Shown one piece after another: positions 24,527 to 30,953 of a stretch of DNA of 39,480 bases. Source of the DNA: Deinococcales bacterium (GTDB lineage: Bacteria; Deinococcota; Deinococci; Deinococcales; JAAFIG01); NCBI GenBank assembly GCA_013298185.1, contig JAAFJQ010000008.1, forward strand, positions 1 to 39,480. Reading direction: 5' to 3'. The first letter of the stretch is position 1; every line of letters starts with the position of its first letter. The notes beneath the pieces are model-generated. The model worked only from the letters and a program-made list of their open reading frames with translations. It ran no database searches and was not told the DNA's origin. The translations under genes and the position numbers were made by a program.

Positions 24527-25372
24527 ATGCTTGTGTTGCTGCCAACCATGAAAGAAACTGCCTCTTTAGACATCACCCGAACCTTGTTCAATGAGGTTCA
24601 GAGTGGCTTGTCAGCGCAGCACTTATCCATTCTGGCTCGAGACCAAGACTTAACCCTGTGGTCATACCATGCCAGTGGCTGGTTTACCCACCTCAGAAGT
24701 CATGGTGTCCCTCGAGGTGTTGGTCTGAGCTGGGTGGTCTTAAAGCAACGCCAATTGCAAATCTTTCGCAACCCCTCAAAGCACCCACAAGTCTTTAGTC
24801 CAGTTCCAAACCTCAGCCCAACCCAAACCCAAGTCTCAATACCGTTTTTTGATTCACACCATCAGCCTCTTGGGGTGTTGCATTTGCTGCACGAACCGCC
24901 CAATGAACCTTTTGAAACCACTGAATTAGACTGGCTTGAAGAGCGCATCAAACAAATTGCCCCTCACCTCGAGCAAGCCCTGAACGCCGAACAAGCCCTG
25001 AATCAAAGCCTGAAGCAAAACACCACCACCACATTGATTCAACAATTTGCCCAGTACCTTGGTGAACCACAACCGATTGCCAACGCGATCGCATGGGCAG
25101 CCGCGCACCTTGAATGCAATAAGCCCCCCGAAAGTTTACCACTCGAGACAAAACAAGCCATACAACAATTCAAACAACGTTTTGATGCTGCTCCGTTAGC
25201 CCAAAGCACCCGAATTTTACAAGTCGTGATCGCCTACCAACAAGCCACGCAACGCACTGACCCCGACCATGCAATCGCATGGTTACGCCGTGAAGCAGGC
25301 TGGAAACTCGATCCGCTGCTGGTTCATGCCTTTGAACAGTTCTTGGCTCGAGAAGAAACGGCTGTGGCGTAG
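24527..25372 (+). CDS. GAF-domain protein
   Basis: This protein of about 281 residues has a GAF-like sensor domain at about 15-140 (LSAQHLSILARDQDLTLWSY, then GVGLSWVVLKQRQLQIF and VSIPFFDSHHQPLGVLHLL). The remaining ~130 residues are helical, Gln/Ala rich, and contain a stretch (LEQALNAEQALNQSLKQ) of possible coiled coil; no kinase or output domain is evident. The start is uncertain: ATG 24527 is the first after a TAATAAT box, but GTG 24533 or ATG 24548 would fit as well. It may be a transcriptional regulator or a ligand sensor. Confidence 0.6.
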   Translation: MLVLLPTMKETASLDITRTLFNEVQSGLSAQHLSILARDQDLTLWSYHASGWFTHLRSHGVPRGVGLSWVVLKQRQLQIFRNPSKHPQVFSPVPNLSPTQTQVSIPFFDSHHQPLGVLHLLHEPPNEPFETTELDWLEERIKQIAPHLEQALNAEQALNQSLKQNTTTTLIQQFAQYLGEPQPIANAIAWAAAHLECNKPPESLPLETKQAIQQFKQRFDAAPLAQSTRILQVVIAYQQATQRTDPDHAIAWLRREAGWKLDPLLVHAFEQFLAREETAVA

Positions 25373-25462
25373 AAGGGCGAGAGAAAAGGGGAAAGAGAAA
25401 AGCAGGGGCTTTCTATTTTTGCCGCATAGCTCCCAGCCTGGTGACCTTTCTTGCTTTCTTCT

Positions 25463-25571
25463 AGCCACCAATGGCAGGACTTGTTCAGCCACCAATGGCA
25501 GGACTTGTTCAGCCACCAATGGCAGGACTTGTTCAGCCACCAATGGCAGGACTTGTTCAGCCACCAATGGC
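25463..25571. repeat. 24-bp tandem array, 4.5 copies, seeded by the moaA stop region
   Basis: Units at 25463-25486, 25487-25510, 25511-25534 and 25535-25558, plus a partial unit 25559-25571, are identical. On the minus strand each unit contains the last moaA codons (ATTGGTGGC) and the TGA stop. The genuine moaA end supplies the partial unit. The unit length is a multiple of three but every repeat carries a stop in the moaA frame. Confidence 0.9.
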
Positions 25572-26555
25572 GACCATGGTGCGTTCACGGATTTTGGGCA
25601 GTAAATCGCCCATGCGGTCTTTTTTATGCGCCGCCTCGAGCAACACATCAATCAATGCTTCGATTGGGTTAGCGCTGTCAAACGCTGCATTGGCATCGAG
25701 TTCACGGTCGGTCAATAAGCATGGACGCACTTTGCGGTCAGCCGTGAGGCGCATTCTCGAGCAAGCCCCACAAAACGGTTCGGAAATCGGATTGATAAAA
25801 CCAAGACTGCCTTGGCTGTTCGGGATTTTATACACTCGAGCAGGGCTGCTGGGATCGGTTGGTACAACCTCGAGCGTTCCGTATTCAGCTTCGATTTGGG
25901 CTTTGACGGTTGCACCAGATAAAAAAGCACTGTTGTACGATTCCAGATCCGAATTATTCAGGTGCATGTACTCGATGAAGCGCACATGAAGCGGTTGCTC
26001 GAGTGAAAGCCGTGCTAAGTCCAGCAACTCAGTGTGGTTGATACCCTGCATCGAAACAGCATTGAGTTTCACAGGATGCAAATTCAACTCGAGCGCAAGG
26101 TCAATGGCATCCAGCACTTGTTTGACATCGCCGCCGCCCGTGGCTTGACGAAAAATACTTGGGTTCAGTGCATCAATCGAAATGTTAATCCGATTTAAGC
26201 CCGCCTCGAGCAGTTCTTTATGCCGCCTTCTGAACATCGTGCCGTTGGTGGTGATGGCAATGTCTTTGATTCCAGGCGTATTACGGGCATTGTGCATCAT
26301 TTGTGGCAGTTCTTTACGAAGGAGGGGTTCGCCACCTGTGAAACGAGCCGCATCCAAGCCCAAAAGTGCCGAGGCTCGGACAAAGTTATCCACATCTTGC
26401 ACGCTTAAAATTCCGCGCGGTTCAGGGTGAGCATCAGTCAGTGGGTCGCAATACGCGCAATGAAAATTGCAACGCGGCGTGACAGAAATCCGCAAATCAC
26501 GAATGATTCGCCCAAAACGATCCATCAAAACAGTTGGGCGCTCGAGATTTTGCAT
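25557..26555 (-). CDS. moaA: GTP 3',8-cyclase (molybdenum cofactor)
   Basis: MoaA is a radical-SAM enzyme that starts molybdopterin synthesis from GTP with MoaC. The 332-residue protein shows the CNFHCAYC SAM cluster near residues 28-35, FTGGEPLLR near 72, TTNGTMFRRR, INISIDALN near 122, a second cluster CGACSRMRLTADRKVRPCL near 262-280, and the essential C-terminal Gly-Gly. TAGAAT (26562-26567) ends six bases before the ATG, making it leaderless. Its 3' end runs into the tandem array that repeats its own stop region. Confidence 0.96.
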   Translation of the reverse strand: MQNLERPTVLMDRFGRIIRDLRISVTPRCNFHCAYCDPLTDAHPEPRGILSVQDVDNFVRASALLGLDAARFTGGEPLLRKELPQMMHNARNTPGIKDIAITTNGTMFRRRHKELLEAGLNRINISIDALNPSIFRQATGGGDVKQVLDAIDLALELNLHPVKLNAVSMQGINHTELLDLARLSLEQPLHVRFIEYMHLNNSDLESYNSAFLSGATVKAQIEAEYGTLEVVPTDPSSPARVYKIPNSQGSLGFINPISEPFCGACSRMRLTADRKVRPCLLTDRELDANAAFDSANPIEALIDVLLEAAHKKDRMGDLLPKIRERTMVAIGG

Positions 26556-26608
26556 GATGGTATTCTACGCCCAAAAGCATGGCAAGGAATGTCACAAGCA
26601 GAACATCA

Positions 26609-26866
26609 TCAAGGTTCGAGGAATTTTGCCACACTCAAATCCTCGTCTAAATCCGCCCAGTGAATGCCAAGACCACCACCTATAAAACGCCAATTGGCTC
26701 GAGCTTCGGGCGTGGCATCGCGCAAACGAGGAAACCACTCGAGCGGCAAACTGATGTTGCGTCCATCCTCGAGTTGAACCTCCAGAGCATCTTCAGTAAA
26801 CGTGAGTCGTGTGGCTTTGATTTGTTTAGGCGCGACATAACCATTAATTCTTAAAACTGTTGGCAT
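26609..26866 (-). CDS. DUF2442 family protein
   Basis: This 85-residue protein ends in the typical pattern PRLRDATPEARANWRFIGGG followed by GIHWADLDEDLSV, which identifies DUF2442. Members often occur beside DUF4160 genes or in small toxin-like pairs, but the function is unknown. TAGAAT (26873-26878) lies six bases before the ATG inside the end of the doxX-like gene, so it can be made leaderless and independent of the trp operon. It overlaps that gene by 23 bases. Confidence 0.85.
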   Translation of the reverse strand: MPTVLRINGYVAPKQIKATRLTFTEDALEVQLEDGRNISLPLEWFPRLRDATPEARANWRFIGGGLGIHWADLDEDLSVAKFLEP

Positions 26867-27233
26867 GTTCTGATTCTATTGCAACAGCCTTGGCTTGCGC
26901 CGCCACTCGCCACAGCCACCAGAGCAAGACGAACTGCAAGGGTAGCCGCCCCCAAACGACATAGGCTGGCACATTGAACTTGGCTGGATCGAGCGCCATG
27001 TAAATGTTGGCAGGGTAGACCGCGACCAACAACACCATCAGACCATACGCCGCCCAGACTCGAGTTTTTGGTAGTAACAAACCTATTGCGCCGAGAATCT
27101 CAAACACGCCACTGATGTACGTCAGCTCGAGCGCCCACGGTGCAAGTGGTGGCGGCATGATTCGCACAAAAAAAGCTGGTACAACAAAATGAGCAATTCC
27201 CGCCACCAAGAACAGCGCAGCAATGGCAATCAT
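26844..27233 (-). CDS. DoxX-like membrane protein
   Basis: This 129-residue protein has four hydrophobic helices (AALFLVAGIAHFVVPAFFV, YISGVFEILGAIGLLLP, AAYGLMVLLVAVYPANIY, LPLQFVLLWWLWRVA) in the DoxX/DUF4267 pattern, with the Pro-Ala-Asn-Ile-Tyr motif. The role is unclear. The ATG overlaps the trpA stop (ATGA), so it is translated as part of the trp operon. Confidence 0.78.
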   Translation of the reverse strand: MIAIAALFLVAGIAHFVVPAFFVRIMPPPLAPWALELTYISGVFEILGAIGLLLPKTRVWAAYGLMVLLVAVYPANIYMALDPAKFNVPAYVVWGRLPLQFVLLWWLWRVAAQAKAVAIESEHANSFKN

Positions 27234-28003
27234 TTCTTACAACCCGCTAGAATTTCAGCACACAGTTCAGGCAGCCCCGAGCCTCGAGCGGCGGCAGTCA
27301 CCAAGGCGCTACCAACCACCACACCATCCGCCACCCGAGCCACAGCTTGAGCCGTCTCGAAATTCGAGACTCCAAAACCAACTGCCACGGGTTTATCGGT
27401 GCTGGCTTTGATTTTACCCACCATGAGCGGCACTTCTTCGGGAATCCCAACCCGAGCGCCCGTCACACCTGTCACCGAAACGGCATAGACAAAACCTGTA
27501 CTCGAGGCAGTGACCAAATCAATGCGGTCTTGGGTGCTGGTTGGAGCAAGCAAAAAAGTCAGTTTCAGACCAGCTTGCTCGGCAAGAGGAATCAGCGTGT
27601 CGGCTTCGTCAGGCGGTAAGTCTGGCAGAATCAGACCATCCACGCCAGCCGCGACTGCACCAGCAATAAATTCGGCTTCGCCCGTAGCCAGAATTGGATT
27701 GTAATACGTCATGATAAACAAGGCTTTATCCGAATTTTTTCGTAATTCTCGAGCGGCGGCAAATGTACCAGCCACGGTCATGCCATTCTCGAGGGCGCGT
27801 TCACCCGCCTTTTGAATGGTTGGACCATCGCCAAGCGGGTCGGAATAAGGCAAACCAATCTCGAGAGCATCGGCGTACTCGAGAATCGTATTGGCAGTAT
27901 CTTGAAACGTTTCTAAGGTCGGAAAACCAGCAGGTAAATACGCAATAAATGCGGCTCGAGATTCGGATTTCGCATTGGAAAAAGCAGTTTCAATTCGGTT
28001 CAT
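27230..28003 (-). CDS. trpA: Tryptophan synthase alpha chain
   Basis: The 257-residue alpha subunit cleaves indole-3-glycerol phosphate. Catalytic residues are visible: glutamate in ALEIGLPYSDPLGDGP near 48 and aspartate in the same segment near 59, with LPDLPPDE near 127 and VGFGVS and GVVVGSALV near the C-terminus for phosphate binding. AAGGACT precedes the ATG. It is separated from trpB by a 254-base array of palindromes, whereas trpB and trpA usually abut or overlap. Confidence 0.96.
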   Translation of the reverse strand: MNRIETAFSNAKSESRAAFIAYLPAGFPTLETFQDTANTILEYADALEIGLPYSDPLGDGPTIQKAGERALENGMTVAGTFAAARELRKNSDKALFIMTYYNPILATGEAEFIAGAVAAGVDGLILPDLPPDEADTLIPLAEQAGLKLTFLLAPTSTQDRIDLVTASSTGFVYAVSVTGVTGARVGIPEEVPLMVGKIKASTDKPVAVGFGVSNFETAQAVARVADGVVVGSALVTAAARGSGLPELCAEILAGCKK

Positions 28004-28257
28004 ATGTGAGTCCTTGTAGGGACAGACCCCTGTGTCTGTCCTGATTGGCGTAATGCTTTTGCATAGGCTTTTTCGGGTCGGGCGAGGTGCGCCTTGCCCT
28101 TACGGTTGGTCGTTTGATTTTCGTAGGGGCGACCCTTGTGGTCGCCTTGAATGGCATAATGCTTTTGCAATGTGCATAGGCTTTTTGCGGGTTGGGCGAG
28201 GCGTACCTCGCCCCTACGGTGGGTGATGGTGGGCTTAGCACGCTAAGCCCCTACGGT
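28004..28257. repeat. Array of five REP-like palindromes between trpB and trpA
   Basis: Five different imperfect palindromes follow each other: a GACAGAC/GTCTGTC stem near 28018-28040, a GGGCGAGG/CCTTGCCC stem near 28079-28101, a GGCGACC/GGTCGCC stem near 28125-28144, a GGGCGAGG/CCTCGCCC stem near 28195-28213 and a GGGCTTAGC/GCTAAGCCC stem near 28232-28250. Most end in GTAGGG or CCTACGG. Two AATGCTTTTGCA blocks lie between them. The same GTAGGGGC family occurs at 15536, 24131 and 36583. No gene is seen here. Confidence 0.75.
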
Positions 28258-29478
28258 TTAGGCTTTGGCGGCGTTTTCCATGTCGTTCATGACTCGCATG
28301 GCTTCTTGGACATCCTTGTCGCCGCGCCCTGAGAGGTTGACAACAATGATTTTGTCTTTGCCCAGTTCTGGTGCTAGGGTTTTCAGGTGCGCGATGGCAT
28401 GAGCGGTCTCGAGGGCGGGGATGATGCCTTCGCATTCGCTTAACAACTTAAATCCCTCGAGGGCTTCGCGGTCAGTGATTGGCACGTACTCAGCAACGCC
28501 ATTAGCAGCGTAATAACTGTGTTCGGGTCCAATGCCGGGGTAATCCAAGCCAGCGCTGACGCTGTGAGCGGGTACAATCTGACCGTTATTATCGTAAAGT
28601 AAGTACATCAAAGAACCGTGGAGTACACCGACCTTGCCACCAGCCACACTGGCGGCGTGCAGTCCAGATTCAACGCCGTGTCCAGCAGCTTCAACGCCAA
28701 TCAAACGCGGGCGCGGCTCGAGGTACGCATATGGTGCAAAAATCCCAATCGCGTTGCTGCCTCCGCCGACACAGGCGACAATTGCATCGGGGTTGATTCG
28801 TCCCTCGAGTTCAAGCAGTTGGGCTTTGGTTTCTTCGCCAATCACACTCTGGAAATCGCGCACCATGGCAGGGTACGGGTGAGGTCCGACGACGCTGCCA
28901 AGCACATAAAAGGTACTGCGAACATTGGTCACCCAATCGCGGATGGCTTCGTTGGTGGCATCTTTTAAGGTGCGCGTGCCGCTCGAGACAGGGCGAACTT
29001 CTGCACCTAAGAGCTTCATGCGAAAAACATTTAATGCCTGACGGCGCACATCTTCTTCGCCTTGGTAGACAATGCACTCGAGACCAAATAAAGCACAAGC
29101 TGTGGCAGTGGCAACACCATGCTGCCCTGCGCCAGTTTCAGCAATGATGCGTTTCTTGCCCATGCGTTTTGCCAGCATCACTTGTCCGATGGTGTTGTTG
29201 ATTTTATGAGCGCCAGTGTGGTTTAAGTCCTCGCGCTTCAAATAAATTTTTGCCCCACCAAGGCGCTCGGTCAGGTTCTTGGCAAAGTACAATAAACTCG
29301 GACGACCCACAAATTCACGCAGGGTACGCTCAAACTCCTCCATGAACACAGGGTCAGACTTCGCCTCGAGGTACGCAGTATTCAGCTCTTCGAGTGCAGG
29401 AATCAGGGTTTCAGGCACATAACGTCCACCGAACCGTCCGAAGCGCCCTCGAGCGTCTGGCAATGGAAAATTTTGCAT
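28258..29478 (-). CDS. trpB: Tryptophan synthase beta chain
   Basis: The 406-residue PLP enzyme joins indole and serine. The PLP lysine is in [15 protein letters not shown] near residue 92; GAGQHG near 117, [10 protein letters not shown] near 240 (phosphate loop) and LSGRGDKD near the C-terminus are all intact. [12 protein letters not shown] at the N-terminus marks the TrpB1 class. TAACCT (29485-29490) ends six bases before the ATG, so translation should be leaderless. It is the promoter-proximal gene of trpB-trpA-doxX-DUF2442. Confidence 0.97.
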   Translation of the reverse strand: MQNFPLPDARGRFGRFGGRYVPETLIPALEELNTAYLEAKSDPVFMEEFERTLREFVGRPSLLYFAKNLTERLGGAKIYLKREDLNHTGAHKINNTIGQVMLAKRMGKKRIIAETGAGQHGVATATACALFGLECIVYQGEEDVRRQALNVFRMKLLGAEVRPVSSGTRTLKDATNEAIRDWVTNVRSTFYVLGSVVGPHPYPAMVRDFQSVIGEETKAQLLELEGRINPDAIVACVGGGSNAIGIFAPYAYLEPRPRLIGVEAAGHGVESGLHAASVAGGKVGVLHGSLMYLLYDNNGQIVPAHSVSAGLDYPGIGPEHSYYAANGVAEYVPITDREALEGFKLLSECEGIIPALETAHAIAHLKTLAPELGKDKIIVVNLSGRGDKDVQEAMRVMNDMENAAKA

Positions 29479-29523
29479 GGGACTAGGTTACGCTGCCCAT
29501 GCAAAATTTCTCGAGCAACAAGA

Positions 29524-29889
29524 CTAGACCGCTAAGCCAAGGGTCCCTAAAAGTTCATCTCCAACAATAAATTCTTCGCTTTCGCCGACAATCAGTAAGG
29601 TGCAGGCGCGGTCGGCATAAAAGTCTTTGATGGCTTCCCATGCCTCATCGTCAGAAGCAAAGTGCTGTGTTAGCTCGAGGTCAAGCACCGTTTCAAGCGG
29701 GTCTTCATCAAATTCTTCGCTTCGCAGGGCTTCGACAAAAGCGGTGAAGGCGTACCGATCTAGGATTTCATCATCTTTGGGTTCTCGAGATAATTCGGTT
29801 TTGAGTTTTAATTGATCGCCGACCACAGCAAAAGGCTCGAGGGCAGCATCGAAGGTGGTGTCGGAAACGCGCAGGGTTTGGATTGGCAT
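29524..29889 (-). CDS. Acidic hypothetical protein, 121 aa
   Basis: This is a soluble, strongly acidic protein (MPIQTLRVSDTTFDAAL...; many Glu/Asp) that I do not recognise. ATG 29889 is chosen because TAGGCT (29897-29902) ends seven bases before it; a TTG two codons upstream is also in frame. It is divergent from the GNAT gene with only 31 bases between the two start codons. Confidence 0.6.
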   Translation of the reverse strand: MPIQTLRVSDTTFDAALEPFAVVGDQLKLKTELSREPKDDEILDRYAFTAFVEALRSEEFDEDPLETVLDLELTQHFASDDEAWEAIKDFYADRACTLLIVGESEEFIVGDELLGTLGLAV

Positions 29890-29896
29890 GTTCAAC

Positions 29897-29913
29897 AGCC
29901 TAGCAGGTAAACT
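29897..29913. promoter_or_regulatory. Back-to-back leaderless promoters
   Basis: The minus-strand -10 TAGGCT (29897-29902) serves the acidic protein and the plus-strand -10 TAAACT (29908-29913) serves the GNAT gene. Each ends seven bases from its ATG. The boxes are five bases apart, so each -35 region lies within or beyond the other unit's -10 and coding start; two polymerases could hardly bind together. Confidence 0.6.
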
Positions 29914-29920
29914 ACCCAGT

Positions 29921-30694
29921 ATGGATTACATCATCAGGGATTTGCTTCGCGCTCAGGACATGGATGGACTCGAGGAAGTGCAGCAAAGCGCTTGGGGTTA
30001 TGATGACCGCGACCTCACACCGGGTAGCTTATTCACGGTTCATGCCCATATGGGCGGGGTGGTTTGTGCTGCTTTTGCGCCTGATTCAGATTTGCCCGTG
30101 GGCTTTGCGTATAGTTTCCCTGCCAAGTACAAAAACCAAATGGTGCAACATTCGCATATGCTGGCAATTCGTCCTGAGCATCGGCACAGTGGCTTGGCGG
30201 CTCGGCTGAAAATTCATCAGCGCGACCGCTCTGTGGAACTTGGTTATGACTTGATGACTTGGACATTTGATCCACTTTTAACCAAAAATGCGCGGCTCAA
30301 CTTGGGTAAGCTCGGCGCTCGAGCCGTTTCGTATCACCCAGATTGGTACACGATCAAAGGTGGGATTTACGCGGGTTTACCCGCCGATAGGTTCTTTGTT
30401 GAGTGGGATTTACACAAAGAAGTTTTCGAGCAACCCAAAACCCCACCAAGCGGCGAGATGGCGCTTGAAGCCACTGGCACTCGAGCAGGAACACCCAACC
30501 TCGAGCTGAGCGGGGCTGTGGTGCTGATTGAAAGCCCGAGGGACATTGATGCGTTGAAAAAAACGGATTTGAGCGCAGCCCAAACTTGGCGTGAAGCGCA
30601 TCGGATGGTATTTCCACATTACTTTGGTTCGGGTTATGTGGTGACTGAAATCCATGATACCGGCGAGCGCACTTTTTATCATCTCGAGCGATGA
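29921..30694 (+). CDS. GNAT-superfamily acetyltransferase-like protein (COG3375 type)
   Basis: This 257-residue protein resembles the predicted GNAT proteins of COG3375. MDYIIRDLLRAQDMDGLEEV is the N-terminal helix region; LPVGFAYSFPA near 53 and HSHMLAIRPEHRHSGLAARL near 70 hold the acetyl-CoA-loop-like part; TWTFDPLLTKNARLNLGKLG near 108 is the hallmark block. The substrate is unknown. The start at ATG 29921 follows a TAAACT box by seven bases. The last codons and stop seed a 25-bp tandem array downstream. Confidence 0.8.
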   Translation: MDYIIRDLLRAQDMDGLEEVQQSAWGYDDRDLTPGSLFTVHAHMGGVVCAAFAPDSDLPVGFAYSFPAKYKNQMVQHSHMLAIRPEHRHSGLAARLKIHQRDRSVELGYDLMTWTFDPLLTKNARLNLGKLGARAVSYHPDWYTIKGGIYAGLPADRFFVEWDLHKEVFEQPKTPPSGEMALEATGTRAGTPNLELSGAVVLIESPRDIDALKKTDLSAAQTWREAHRMVFPHYFGSGYVVTEIHDTGERTFYHLER

Positions 30695-30788
30695 GTTTGT
30701 TTATCACCTCGAGCGATGAGTTCGTTTATCACCTCGAGCGATGAGTTCGTTTATCACCTCGAGCGATGAGTTCGTTTATCACCTCGAG
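30675..30788. repeat. 25-bp tandem array, 4.5 copies, seeded by the GNAT gene stop
   Basis: Units at 30675-30699, 30700-30724, 30725-30749 and 30750-30774, plus a partial unit 30775-30788, differ only by two bases in the first unit. The first unit is the end of the GNAT gene including TGA 30692-30694. Each unit contains one CTCGAG. The 25-base length moves each repeat into a new frame. Confidence 0.9.
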
Positions 30789-30805
30789 AAGCAAGTATCA
30801 CAAAT

Positions 30806-30835
30806 TTGACAGAACTCGAGTTGGGTCTTTACAAT
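30806..30835 (+). promoter_or_regulatory. Promoter of the alaS leader
   Basis: A consensus TTGACA (30806-30811), an 18-base spacer and TACAAT (30830-30835) lie 8 bases before an ATG at 30844, which opens a seven-codon leader peptide. The transcript would begin at or next to that AUG. Confidence 0.75.
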
Positions 30836-30843
30836 CCTTATCA

Positions 30844-30867
30844 ATGAAGCACACTGCTCGAGCTTGA
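30844..30867 (+). CDS. Putative leaderless alaS leader peptide (MKHTARA)
   Basis: ATG-AAG-CAC-ACT-GCT-CGA-GCT-TGA encodes seven residues with two alanine codons in the last three sense positions. It sits at the predicted 5' end of the alaS transcript. Its stop codon shares a base with the first base of the terminator stem that follows. This is the layout of a ribosome-controlled attenuator for an alanyl-tRNA synthetase gene. It is short, so chance cannot be excluded. Confidence 0.45.
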   Translation: MKHTARA

Positions 30868-30910
30868 AAGCACAGCGCCAGCCCTTTGGGTTTTGGACGC
30901 TGTGCTTTTT
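30867..30910 (+). terminator. Leader terminator hairpin ahead of alaS
   Basis: AAAGCACAGCG (30867-30877) pairs with CGCTGTGCTTT (30898-30908), with further pairing CCA/TGG and CCC/GGG inside the loop, and TTTTT runs to 30910. A similar AAGCACA block lies upstream inside the leader peptide (30847-30853), and ACACTGC (30851-30857) can pair with GCAGTGT (30921-30927) ahead of a second T run. Mutually exclusive folds are therefore possible. Confidence 0.7.
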
Positions 30911-30953
30911 GGCTTTTTCGGCAGTGTTTTTTTATGTTAAAAAGGAGCTTATG

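Noticed and set aside
25463-25571. Tandem repeats as a possible CRISPR array
   Set aside because: Units are contiguous with no spacers, and the unit includes a gene end; no cas genes are in the window. The same holds for 30675-30788.
25471-25989. Plus-strand frame with repeated MAGLVQPP units
   Set aside because: The repeats are the moaA-derived tandem array and the rest is antisense to moaA; the apparent repeat protein is a by-product of a 24-base unit.
28032-28241. Small open frames between trpB and trpA on both strands
   Set aside because: They translate the REP-like palindromes and have no start signals or family resemblance.
30844-30950. T-box riboswitch upstream of alaS
   Set aside because: The leader is only about 100 bases and lacks the T-box antiterminator sequence and a specifier loop; a short leader peptide with terminator fits better.
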